From: Limnephilus marmoratus
Taxonomy: Eukaryota; Arthropoda; Insecta; Trichoptera; Limnephilidae
Direction: 5' to 3'
DNA length: 64,000 bases
Assembly: GCA_917880885.1 (NCBI GenBank)
Contig: OU862909.1
Location: forward strand, 30,750,405 to 30,814,404
Position numbers and translations under genes: made by a program. This document shows positions 34,276-44,898 of this stretch, piece by piece. Position 1 is the stretch's first letter. Each line of letters opens with the position of its first letter. The notes below the pieces were generated by a model, which was given only the letters and a program-made list of their open reading frames with translations, searched no databases and had not been told where the DNA came from.

Positions 34276-35079
34276 ACTTCAATTTTCCGTGCGATTTAAA
34301 TAATGAAAACTAGCAAAGAATTAATTATTTTAAAAATTCCCTGATGTCCCTGATTACAATACAAGAACGTGTCATTAAGTCTGGTCAAGCAGAAAAAGTT
34401 CTGTAGGTATGGTCCTGCCTCTGAGAGCTTCGTTATAAGTTCTCTTCTCGTTAAACGTATCGTTTATGAGAAAGAGGGAGAGGTCATAACGTAGCGATCA
34501 GCAGTTTGCCTGCCTTAACAGAAGAGTAGGTAAGATTTAACATGTTTTCGTGCTTTAAAAAGGACGTTAAATTCATACGCCTTTTCAAGCTAATTACATC
34601 ATGCATCAGATTTTCCGGGTAGGATATTATGTACACGTTTTCATGTAACAAAAGAGCTAGCACCATAATGTCTCGAATACGAAACTAGGAATTTGAATAC
34701 GCTTCTTATTCTGTAGCAAATAAAATGAAATTAGTATGGATGGTTTCTCGCGTGTAAATGTAGGTATAATAAATTGCTCAACCTTGGTAGTAAATTTTGA
34801 ACAAATATTGAAGTTATTCAATTCGAAATTCAATATATTTGCGAGTAAATTACGACGCCTCGTTACACGTCGAGTCGGTTTGGCTATACAATTAATGTGA
34901 TGAATACGCATTACACCGTTTGTCATATATGTAACATGAAAACAGAGTTACTCGTAACTAATATTACTCGTCAACGATCTGTATAATAAATAAGACATTT
35001 ATAATGATAATCCATTTTGCCTCAGGATATATTATAATACTTTAAAATAACTAGCATACAGATTTATTTGTGATAACAG
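34276..35079. other. No recognisable feature
   Basis: AT-rich intronic sequence. Confidence 0.5.
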
Positions 35080-35270
35080 ACGTTCCTAGTATCGCCCCGG
35101 TAAAATACCACTAAACGGGCTGGGAAGATTGGTTGAAATGGTATTATCCGTGTTTAATGATCAGATCTGAATAGACAGATACCTCTGAACCTTCCTCTAT
35201 CTCATCTACATTCCATCGTCACATCTTTCAGTCTTACGATAAACCCTACATTGGGATGTCACAGATCTAC
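35080..35270 (+). mobile_element. SINE-A 3' fragment, diverged
   Basis: AGTATCGCCCCGGTAAAATA, GGTTGAAATGGTATTATCCG, GATCAGATCTGAATAGACAG and CTACATTGGGATGTCACAGA correspond to the family's 3' half. The tRNA head is absent. Confidence 0.65.
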
Positions 35271-35289
35271 GTGAATTCTAAAAACCTTT

Positions 35290-35620
35290 AGGACTTTCCT
35301 CCGCGGTAGAGGGGTAAGGCTCTCGACTAGCAATCCCGACTTTCAAATCCCGATTTGCGAAAGTAAATTTTGATTGATTGAATTGTGTTATTTCACAATT
35401 AAATAATATAAGGTAGGTATATTTGAGGCACGTTTCGGAGTGGAAGATACTCTCAGTATCGAATTGAAACATTGCTTGAAATGGCTTTAGCCGTGTTTGG
35501 TGACCATATCTGAATAGCCAGGTAGTTCCCCACCTTCCTCTTCTCTCTCCAATACCTCATAACGTCTCAGTGGCCCCAAGCGGTTGGGAGCAGTTGGTAT
35601 TCTTGTGCGGTATTCATACA
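35290..35620 (+). mobile_element. SINE-A copy
   Basis: It has the head CCTCCGCGGTAGAGGGGTAA, a decayed B box (TTTCAAATCCCGATTTGCG), GAATTGTGTTATTTCACAAT, GCTTGAAATGGCTTTAGCCG and the end GTATTCTTGTGCGGTATTCA. Confidence 0.8.
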
Positions 35621-36679
35621 AAAAAATTAGATATTTATGAATAAATGTTATTGCTTTCAAATATGACCTTATAAAAGGCCCAACTGCCCGGAACCAGTGG
35701 GACTCTGATTTTACCAATTTATGGAGGGTAAGGAGATGAGAATATCTAAGTATGAGTAAAAACATTATAGTATGTATAAAATGGTTAATTTAATAATATG
35801 ACCTTGTTCAAGAACTTTCAGGTTAATTATGAAAATTAATTAATTAATTTTTAAAATTCGACGTTTCAATTACCTTCCATTCGAAATTCCGCAAAGCGGT
35901 AATCATGCAAACTAAAATATTGAGGTTGGTAGATTTCGCCCTAATTCCGGGAACTGAGATAAAACTTTTTATTTGGTTTAATATAACATGAAAGAAGCTA
36001 TACTGGAAGCTAAATAGCCCGTATTGCATTAATATAAGACCGAATTACCAACTTGATTGACCGGTTACGGCTAGCGTAGCGTAGCCCCTCCTCTACGCCG
36101 TAGCGGGGAGCATACTTTACTCGAGGGTTGGAGAAACTTAGAATTTAGATCCAGTCATTAAACTATTCAAGATGAAGTTTTGGTACTGATGGGGCTTAGA
36201 GGCTCTTTAAGGGTAACGCAACATATTATCATTTTACGCTGAACTAACTTGGTATCACCCTCAGACCGAGGAGGGGTGGATTCAGAGAATACCTACAAAG
36301 TTTACTCTTTTTGCAGAGGTTTATATTTAGCGTCTGTACAAAACTAATTTAGAAGGCAAAAGCATTTCAAAACAAATTAAAATCTTTAATATTATATTGA
36401 AAATATTTATTTTAAAGATGAGCTAAGGAAATTGCCCATTATTTCGCTTCGTAGGATATCTTTACTATGAAGTCGAAATCTGTGTTTTCCGCCCGGTATC
36501 ACTAAAGTTTGCAGTTTTTTCTGTGTGGAATTAATAAGTCAACGCAAGTATTTTAAGCTCAAGCCACTTCCATCAAAGCTATGTAAGGTGTTATCCAAGC
36601 ATGAAGTGAATACGAATCTCATTCAGGCAAACGCGCCTCTGTATAAAGGAAGCTTTGCTTGTGTTAGAATGAACGGTGG
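35621..36679. other. No recognisable feature
   Basis: AT-rich intronic DNA. A GC-rich patch GTAGCGTAGCCCCTCCTCTA lies near 36075. Confidence 0.45.
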
Positions 36680-37135
36680 TTTTACAGAGTGGTGATGCGT
36701 TGCGTTGAGGAACTGGCAGAGGAAGAAGGAAAGTAGACTGGGTGCCGTAGAAATGAAATCTCTGAGGCGTATGCGTGGTAAAACCATGCATGATTATGTT
36801 AAAATGTGAAACAAAGAATGCAAGGCTGATGTCAGCGTAATAGTAATATATCAAGAAGATGGTTTGGGCATGTAAGAGAATGAAGGAAGAAAGGAGTGTA
36901 AGGAGAATATATTATGCGAATGTGAAGACCTCGGGGACGCCCGAAGAAGACATGGCACGATTAAGTGACCCAAATACTTGATTCGGGTAGTGTCAACATA
37001 AAGAAAAATAAAAAAGGTATCTATGAGTATGGATATAAATGAGGCAAGAAGTATGTGCCAAGACAAAGTTGTTTGGCGGTCCATCTTCTATGCTTTCCCC
37101 AGCGGGGACCGACGCGCCGTGATGGTTAGTTAGTT
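36680..37135 (+). pseudogene. Decayed 3' end of a LINE ORF
   Basis: Forward-frame pieces read KLGAVEMKSLRRMRGKTMHD and, near the end, MDINEARSMCQDKVVWRSIF then YAFPSGDR, a C-terminal pattern (..EAR..C.D...WRS...A.PSG) of arthropod non-LTR retrotransposons. Stops and frameshifts lie between them. The end is a GTTAGTTAGTTAGTT run. Confidence 0.55.
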
Positions 37136-37167
37136 AGTTCAATTCTAACAGGAGCTATGGAGTTATT

Positions 37168-37580
37168 TATTTTTTTTTTTTTACAGTGAATACCGCACAA
37201 GAATCTCAACTGCTCCCGCCTGGAGCCAGTGAGACTATGGCATCCCCAATTGGGGTATGTTGTGAGGCTGAGGGTAGTGGGGAGGGGAAGGAAGGAGGTG
37301 GGGAAGAGGAAGGTTGGGAAGTACCTGGCTATTCAGATCTGGTCACCAAACATGGCTAAAGCCATTTCAAGCAACGTTTCAATTTTGAATGGTGGTCTTA
37401 CACCAGGGCGATACTGATAGTATCTTCCACTCTGGAACATGCCGCAAATATACTAAATATTATTTTAAATTAATTAATTGTGAAATAACACAAATTAATC
37501 AAATAAAATTTATTTGCGCATGCCGGGTTCGAACCTCCGGATTGTGAGTCAAGAGTCTTACCCACTGGACTACGGAGGTC
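37168..37580 (-). mobile_element. SINE-A copy, near full length
   Basis: Nearly identical in the body to 31449-31868. The B box is damaged by a short deletion: GGGTTCGAAC runs directly into CTCCGG, losing CCGCGAC. A poly(T) tract marks the tail at 37168-37182. Confidence 0.86.
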
Positions 37581-40129
37581 GGTCGGTCGTTTAAAATACA
37601 GATAATAAAAATTGACGTCAAATTGTCAGGAAATATTTTTGCACGAGTCTTGAAACTCGGGCAAATCTGGGATAAATAAATAACTACCAGTGTCGCTATA
37701 AAAAGTAATTCAGCAGTTCGAGATCTCTGCCATTATAATAAAAAAAATGCTTCTAGAAATGGAAGAAAAAAGAAATGAACCCTAAAAACATGAAACAGTT
37801 TACCATTTTGCTACGTGACTTAAAGACGGACACATCCAAAGAACGCCACACAGAGTATGTGACAAATGAATAATGAAAGATATTTCAGGAAGTATGCGAT
37901 AATGTTCATTATCCAGGTGGAATACGATAGCTGGGGTCACGATACAGTCGTAGAAAAAGCTTGTTAAACTCTTTATCGCTAACATAAATCTCCCGACACT
38001 TTCAACAAATGGTTGGCACGCTTACTGAGGCTTTCGGGCCCAAAAAGGTAATGAAGCCTACGATCCAAATCTTTATTGCATAACATCCACTACTTTGCTC
38101 TGATAAAAATGGAGAAAAATTACCATGGAAATCCATTCAAAAAAGGTAAATAACTTACAAACGGGCAGATAAGAGGGAAACATTATTCAATATTTAAGAC
38201 ATTTAAATTTGGATATTTCTTTTATTAAAACTAGTAAATTCTTAGCGAATTTGAATGTTTACATATTTATTTCAAACTGAGATGTATGACAAAAGAGTAG
38301 CAATAATTGTGCAGAGCAAGTGTATTTTCAACATTTCCTATTTGCAGAATGCTGTGAGGTCGCAGGAAGTGAGAGAGAGAAATCAGAAAAGGGACAAGTA
38401 TAGGAAGCAATCGAGAATTAAGATCTAGATAAACTAGCTAAACAGAGATTATGTCATCATAGTGAACTTTCCCAAGAGGGAATAATGGGAGGAAATTCAC
38501 TATAAGCTCTTGCACGACGTTCAAATATACCTTCTTATGGTAAATTATTCATTAACAATACAAAGCGAAAAACAACAGATTACTGCGAAAACTGAGCACA
38601 TTGGCGTGAATTCCAATGACAAAAAGTAAGACAAAAATGTAATTACGTACTTAACAAAGACAAAGGCAAGTCAATTGCCTGAATAAGGTTTCAACAAATT
38701 CCATGAATTTAGAGTAGAAAAAAACAACAATTATTTGCGACTGATAAAATCATTTTGACTTCCACATTCTGGACAAAGAAGAAAGGTATCAATAATTAGA
38801 GGCGTTGATTTTGGTACAAGAATTGTATATTTCGGAGTCTAAAGGGAAGGAATGTTGAACTTGTGATATTAAAGTTATTTAAAATCTATTTTTTAAAAAG
38901 ACAAAGACACGAAGATGAAAAAAAAAACATCGAGAAGAGACTATTGTAATTATTATTGCCAGAAGACCAAGGTTCATAATACGCGGTAGATCTACGTTCC
39001 TAATACGCGTAGGTATACATAACAGAGCCTTATCCTATTCTCATATTCGCTTTGGGGAATCTAAAGCGAAAACAAATGTGTTTGTAAGTTAATTAGGTCC
39101 AGGTCAGTAAACAGGATTCGGCACACCTGATAGCGATTTGTATCTCCGGGTAGACGCTGATTTAATATCCTACTGCCTTCTCCGGACTACTTGGGACTGT
39201 GGGGGAGTTGGGGCCTCTCGCATTTCGGAGTATCAACCCACGAATGAATAAATCGAATGTTCAATGAATACGAAGCCCATAATCAATTTATGAAATATTC
39301 CCTGATTTCTTATTAAGAGGGTTTGTAACACGATCAAAGTAATATGCTAAAAAAGAATATATACATAAGAACACAAAAGAAAAGGTAAATTTTAGCCAAG
39401 ATAAAAAAATTCAAAAAACGTGCTTGAATAAGAATATTACGAGATATTGGTGTTGTTATGAATGTTTTACGAATTCTCGTATTGCGCTACTTATTAACAT
39501 GGTCTACGTCACGTCTACGTGTCGTCGACTAGTCAGGCTGCTCTGCTCGATCCCTGGGAGATGTTACGTATTCAATATTTTAAAGACTGGAGTTAAACTC
39601 TCGCGAAAAACACTTTAATATTCCCATTTAACTTTAAGGCTCGTTTTCAAGACCAGGAGACAACATTTTCTAAGCTTATTTTGTAAACCATGAATGGCAA
39701 CTCGAAATGTTACGTGGATTATAAATTCAAATGATATTAAACGTGTAATTATAGAGACGGCAGGGTTAAAAGCAGTTCATTAAGTGTAATGAACTCGAAA
39801 TTTGTTTTTATGAAGCTTTAATTACATCTAACTTTCAGGAAAGGGGAGTTAGCTTTCCATAGGTTCGTAAAGTGCGGGATAGCTACGACCCTATATCCAT
39901 ACAAGGTTCTAACCAATATACCAACCAAGATACTAACACCGAGAAAATAAAACGTACATACTTCGGAATAATTGATTCAAGATATAAAGAAATGGATTAT
40001 AAGTATTGGACGTCACACAACTGCTAACATCTGGAAAATAGATTACAAATAGACAGAATTACCATCTCACGTATGTCCTTACCATTATTAAAGAAATTAA
40101 AATAGTAAAATCCTATATGTATAATATAA
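37581..40129. other. No recognisable feature
   Basis: 2.5 kb of AT-rich intronic DNA with only short ORFs and no repeat copy I could match within the window. Confidence 0.5.
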
Positions 40130-40411
40130 CTCCCTATATAGATTCGACAGGATTTACTACTTTATTCATCTCTTCCTTCACCTATATAATGCTCTCTTTA
40201 TGGTATTAACCCTCAATTTAAATCATCTTTCTGTTTGAATTGTATAAATCAGTATGTATCTTACCTTAAATATTCTTATATTATAATTAAATATTCTTGT
40301 ATGATACTCATTTATGTACCTCTAAACCTGTCTCAACACAGGTTTACCCTAGTGAGACAGGCATTGAATAATGTAATGTAAACATTCCTTATATAGATAA
40401 ATAAATAAATT
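40130..40411 (+). mobile_element. Possible LINE 3' tail
   Basis: A hairpin CCTGTCTCA...TGAGACAGG around 40328-40360, then GAATAATGTAATGTAAAC and an ATAAATAAATAAAT tail, is typical of LINE 3' UTRs. No coding part is present. Confidence 0.35.
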
Positions 40412-40521
40412 TAAAAAAATCTATGATATTAAACAAAGTCGTTGTAAAAATGTTAAAATATTTACATAATTTTTAGATATTACAGCAATTAAAAACAAGA
40501 TGAATGAACACAAAATGTAAT

Positions 40522-40644
40522 TAATGAAGATAATATTAGCGAAACCCAATCGAAAATCTGAAACAGAAAAATCAGAAAACGATACGGTCACATCTGGGTC
40601 TCGAACCCAGGTCATCTATCAACTTCGCTAATATTGTCTTCATT
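40522..40644 (-). mobile_element. tRNA-like element bounded by ~20-bp inverted repeats
   Basis: The ends AATGAAGATAATATTAGCGA (40522) and TCGCTAATATTGTCTTCATT (to 40644) are inverted. Inside, on the minus strand, is CCTGGGTTCGAGACCCAG, a B box in a T-arm-like hairpin. The 5' half of the tRNA-like part is missing. A longer family member is split at 43012-44898. Confidence 0.65.
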
Positions 40645-40681
40645 TACGCACCAGATTTAAATGTCCGGGTTAAATTTTCCC

Positions 40682-40682
<1 letters not shown>

Positions 40683-40772
<90 letters not shown>
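40683..40772 (+). repeat. 90-nt homopolymeric A tract
   Basis: Uninterrupted A run inside the LINE 3' UTR (T run in element orientation). The same site in the copy at 51948-52503 has 17 A, so the tract has expanded or been miscounted by sequencing. Confidence 0.95.
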
Positions 40773-40774
<2 letters not shown>

Positions 40775-40937
40775 AGGAAAAACTAAACCCTTTCATACAC
40801 TTCCCCAAATGATCATCTAGTGAATCCACGTTATGCAATTGCACTATATAAGTATTATAAATACAAAACAATACAAGAACAACATGTCAACCTACTAGAG
40901 ACCAAATGGGAATATAATTCACCGACTCCAGATATTT

Positions 40938-42800
40938 TCATATCAGAGGGTTCGGCTCTGTGGCATTTCTAATTGAACCTATAAATCCTACTGATCCCTC
41001 AATATAAATATTTAAAAAATCTTTTGTAATCCTACATGTATTTAAAATTACTGCTTTTTGCATTTTTATATACAAATTCTTTGACAAATCTAATATGTTT
41101 AAATTTTGAATCAGATTCCTAGGTATTATGCCAGTGGCCGAAATAACAAATGGTAATATTTTTATAGTCCGAGAATGCCAAATTCTTTTAATCTCATTTC
41201 CTAAATCTGTGTATTTTCTAATTTTTTCAGAAACAGTTTTTTGAATATTACAGGAATTTGGAATAGCTACATCAATGATATAAGTTATTTTTTTAATTTT
41301 GTCATGTAAAACTATATCAGGTCTATTATGACTAATTGTTCTGTCTGTTAGTATAGTTTTATCATAATATATTTTATAAAATTCATTTTCTATAAATGAA
41401 TTTGGTTCATATTCATAATAAGGTACTACATTACGGCAATCAATCAAGTTATGTTTAATTACCAAACTTTGGTGAATTATTTTTAAAACCTGATTGTGCC
41501 TAAATGTATACTCGGAAGGCGCTAATATAGAACATCCCGATATAATATGTTCTATAGTTTCGGGAAAAGCCAAACATTTTCTACATAAATCATCAATTTG
41601 ATTTATATCTTTGATTATATGCTTTCTATAATTTTTAGTATTAATGACTCTATCTTGCATTGCAAGCATAAATCCTTCTATTTCTGCGCTCAACTCTCCA
41701 ATACTCAACCATTTGTTTGACGAAAGTTTGTCAACATACGTTTGGTTGAGATAATTGAAGTGTTTTGCGTGAATAATTTTATTTGACCAGGAATCTAATA
41801 ATTCCTGGTTAGTATTTATAAGAATGTTGGCATTCTCGTCATATAAATTTAAAGGTGTAATATTTCTATCTGCCTTGCAAATTATTTTGTGCATTTCTGA
41901 GCTATTAGCTTTCCTATGGAAAAAATTTCTAAGCATTTCTACCTGATTGTGTTTCAAAGATGTTATTTTGACTACACCTCTACCTCCTAAATTTCTAGGT
42001 AAATTAATTCGTTCTATAGCTGAATTTGGATGATGGCAATTAAATTTTGTTAACGTAGTTCTAATTAATCGTTCTAAACTATCTAAATCTGTATTGGACC
42101 ATTTAATTATGCCAAATGAGTACGTTAGTAGAGGTATTGCCCAAGTATTTATTGCTTTTACTAAATTTTTAGCAGATAGATTGCATTTTAAAATTTTTCT
42201 GATCCTAGTTTGAAATTTAATCCTAATATCATTTTTAATACTAGTGTGATCTAATCTATTCGATTGCGGGTATCCTAAATATTTATAAACCTCATCCCCT
42301 TTCATACTTTGAATTTTGAAATTTCTAAATATACCCTCGTCTCCATCTACAATTTTGCCTTTCTCTATATGGATAGTTTTACATTTATCTAAACCAAAAG
42401 TCATTTTAATATCATCTGAAAAAATTTTAACTACCTTAATCATTTTCTCTAAATTTGAAAATAATTTTATATCATCCATATATAATAGATGTGAAACTAT
42501 ACTACTCTCTCTTGTATTACCCTTAATTTTTATTCCAAACTTGCTTTTAATTAACATTTTAGAAAGGGGATTCAATGCTAAGCAAAACCAAAGAGGGCTC
42601 AATGAGTCTCCTTGAAAAATCCCTCTTTTTATTGAAATGCCCGGTACTACTATTTTCTTACCTTTTAAATTAACTAGCAAATCTGTATTCCAAAAGGACA
42701 TAATATTTTTCAAAAAGCTAATTATAATTGGGTTAACTTTATATATTTTTAATATTTTGATCAGCCACGAGTGCGGGACACTATCAAAAGCTTTTTGATA
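40938..42800 (-). CDS. R4/Dong-like RT plus restriction-like endonuclease, 5'-truncated ORF
   Basis: An open frame of about 620 codons with no stop or frameshift. From the truncated end it reads YQKAFDSVPHSWL (RT motif A without its first catalytic Asp), FQGDSLSPLWF at about residue 62-72, LLYMDDIKLF with the YMDD box at about 107-110, then the RT thumb (YLGYPQ). Near the C-terminus is a zinc knuckle CRKC...EHIISGC and the endonuclease core RPDIVL...IIDVAIP of the PD-(D/E)XK type found in R2/R4 elements. The frame ends at TGA 40940-40938. It cannot be functional alone because the 5' part is missing, but its openness shows recent insertion. It has no host role. Confidence 0.9.
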   Translation of the reverse strand, partial: YQKAFDSVPHSWLIKILKIYKVNPIIISFLKNIMSFWNTDLLVNLKGKKIVVPGISIKRGIFQGDSLSPLWFCLALNPLSKMLIKSKFGIKIKGNTRESSIVSHLLYMDDIKLFSNLEKMIKVVKIFSDDIKMTFGLDKCKTIHIEKGKIVDGDEGIFRNFKIQSMKGDEVYKYLGYPQSNRLDHTSIKNDIRIKFQTRIRKILKCNLSAKNLVKAINTWAIPLLTYSFGIIKWSNTDLDSLERLIRTTLTKFNCHHPNSAIERINLPRNLGGRGVVKITSLKHNQVEMLRNFFHRKANSSEMHKIICKADRNITPLNLYDENANILINTNQELLDSWSNKIIHAKHFNYLNQTYVDKLSSNKWLSIGELSAEIEGFMLAMQDRVINTKNYRKHIIKDINQIDDLCRKCLAFPETIEHIISGCSILAPSEYTFRHNQVLKIIHQSLVIKHNLIDCRNVVPYYEYEPNSFIENEFYKIYYDKTILTDRTISHNRPDIVLHDKIKKITYIIDVAIPNSCNIQKTVSEKIRKYTDLGNEIKRIWHSRTIKILPFVISATGIIPRNLIQNLNILDLSKNLYIKMQKAVILNTCRITKDFLNIYIEGSVGFIGSIRNATEPNPLI

Positions 42801-43106
42801 ATTTTAATATTACAATTTGAGGTTTTTCTCATTAAGTTAAAAATAAAAATAAATATTCATCATAGACTTGCAGACAAGTCAATGGATGTCGCGTATTAAA
42901 TAAAAATTGATAAATTTATCCAAGACACTATCTAGATAGCATTTAGATCTGGATGAATCTTGCAATCATATTATAAAGATAAAGGTCAAAGAAATATGCG
43001 TTAAGAAAATGAAGATAATGTTGGTAGTTCTTAGTCGAAATATGATACAGTTAAAGATGACCGAATCGGGTAAGTACACTTTAGCTCAGTTGGTATAGTT
43101 CAAGTC

Positions 43107-44785
43107 AAGGCTAACTTACTAGGTAAAATGTTTGCGGATAACTCAACCCTCGATGACCAAGGTGCTGTCCCGACGTCGGTTCCTCACTGCGGTTTTCATA
43201 TGAAAAAGCTGAGGATCCGGCATCGGGAAGTACTCCATGTTTTACGAGGGCTTGATGTTAATAAAGCTAGTGGGCCCGACGGAATACCTGCCCTGGTATT
43301 GCAGAGGTGCGCTGCAGAATTAGCTCCAATTTTGACGAAGCTTTTTAAACTGTCCCTGAAGACTGGCTCTGTGCCCTCTGGTTGGAAAAAAGCGGTTATC
43401 CATCCTATTCCAAAGAAGGGTGACCGCTCCAACCCGGCCAACTACCGCCCCATAGCGATCACATCAGTTCTGTCTAAGGTGATGGAACGTGTGATCAACG
43501 ACAAACTGCTCACATACCTCGAGAAGAACAAAATTATCAACGACCGTCAATACGGATTCCGGCGGAACCGCTCGTGCGGTGATCTTCTCGCGTATGTGAC
43601 GCATGTTTGGACTGGACATCTCCAAGGCCTTTGACCGGGTTTGGCACCGAGGACTTGTCAACAAACTGCTTTCTTACGGACTTCCCGCATCCTTGTGTAC
43701 GTGGATTGCCAACTTCTTGAGGGGGAGGTCGATTCAGACGGTAGTCGATGGTTTCACCTCTTCCTCACACTCGATAAATGCTGGCGTCCCGCAGGGATCG
43801 GTTCTGTCTCCAACTTTGTTTTTGTTGCACATCAACGACCTTTTGTCATGTGCACCAATTCACTGTTATGCGGATGACAGTACAGTTCATGATAGCTTTT
43901 TGTTTGACAAGCCCCCAAAGGGCTCACAAACTCCAACAGCTCGTAGGGCTTTGAAGCAAAGAATGGACGGCTACCTCGAGAGTGTTTTCTCTTGGGGTAA
44001 AAATAATCTCGTTGAATTTAATGTTTCAAAGACCCAATCTTGTCTGATTACGTCCAAAAGGGATCGAAATGAAAATCTAGTCTCTTTCAACGGAAGCAAT
44101 CTTCCGAACAGGCCCTCCATTGATATGCTTGGTGTAACCCTAAGTGACCAGCTCAGGTATGGGGGCTCCATTGAAGCCAGAGTAAAGCTAGCCTCCCAAA
44201 AACTGGGCGTACTGTACAGGGCCCGCAGATACTTTAATAGTACACAACTGCTAACCTTGTACAAATCACAAGTACGCCCCACGGTTGAATTTGGCAGCCA
44301 CCTCTGGTCTGGAGCTCCAAAATACCTGAAAAATACCCCCGACTCTGTGCAGAAACGGGCGGTCCGTTTGATAGATTCTCCCATCTTAACAGACGGATTG
44401 CAATCTTTAGAGCACAGGCGTCGGGTGGGAATGCTATCCTTGTTCTACCGGTTTTACAATGGAAGATGCTCCGAAGAACTAGCATCATTGATCCCTTCGG
44501 CACCGGTGCATAGTCGGGAAACACGCCAAATGCGTGCCCAATGGTTGACATTTGTCACATGAGAACGAATCGTTTCTTCGACTAGTTCTTGCGTTCAACA
44601 GCTCGGCTGTGGAATGATTTGCCGGCCTCTGTGTTTCCTCCTTCCTACAACATGGGTCTCTTCAAGACCAATGTTCATTCCTTCGTCTCCTCAAAAAGAC
44701 GCTCCACACAGCATCCCAGATGACTTAGGCCCTGAGGGAAATTATTTTCCTCAGGGCCTCCTGTGTGGAGTTCATGAAAAAAAAA
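43107..44785 (+). mobile_element. Jockey/CR1-like LINE, 5'-truncated, frameshifted
   Basis: RT frame 1 (to about 43608) reads MFADNSTLDD, VNKASGPDGIPALVLQRC, WKKAVIHPIPKKGD, NYRPIAITSVLSKVMERVI and RQYGFRRNRSCGDLLAYVTH. Frame 2 (from about 43609) reads LDISKAFDRVWHRGL, NAGVPQGSVLSPTLF and HCYADDSTVHDSF (YADD box), down to about 44562. A short deletion joins YVTH to LDISKAF, so the RT is broken between its fingers and motif A. Late coding pieces (RLWNDLPASVFPPSYNMGLF) continue out of frame to about 44690, followed by the tail at 44702-44785. The 5' endonuclease is lost. Confidence 0.88.
44702..44785 (+). other. LINE 3' tail with two nested hairpins, shared with SINE-B
   Basis: The outer stem CTCCACACAG (44702-44711) pairs with CTGTGTGGAG (44761-44770). 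The inner stem GGCCCTGAGG (44728-44737) pairs with CCTCAGGGCC (44749-44758). Both are perfect 10-bp stems, followed by TTCATG and an A run. The same sequence ends the full SINE-B copies. In known LINE/SINE pairs such a tail is the reverse transcriptase recognition site. Confidence 0.85.
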
Positions 44786-44898
44786 GATGCAGTCCGGAAA
44801 GCCGAAGGTCCTGGGTTCGAGTCCCGAATGTGATCGTATCTTTTTCTGATTTTTCTGTTTCAGATTTTCTATAGAATTTTGCTAACACTGTCTTCATT

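Larger units (their letters stand above)
40650..42803 (-). mobile_element. Dong/R4-like LINE, 5'-truncated
   Basis: The minus-strand element ends at the left with a 3' UTR (terminal ACCAGATTTAAATGTCCGGG on the plus strand) containing a 90-nt A tract, and at the right is cut in RT motif A. Family knowledge: R4-clade elements encode one ORF with RT and a C-terminal restriction-like endonuclease, and insert by target-primed reverse transcription with frequent 5' truncation. The copy at 51948-52503 repeats its 3' 0.55 kb almost exactly, so the family was recently active. Confidence 0.85.
43012..44898 (+). mobile_element. tRNA-like element with inverted ends, split by a LINE
   Basis: The left end AATGAAGATAATGTT (43012) and right end TGTCTTCATT (to 44898) match the inverted ends of the element at 40522-40644. 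An A-box-like TTTAGCTCAGTTGGTATAG is at about 43079-43098, and the matching B-box half GGTCCTGGGTTCGAGTCCC is at about 44808-44826, separated by the LINE 43107-44785. Removing the LINE would rejoin the two halves of a tRNA-like gene. Confidence 0.65.
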
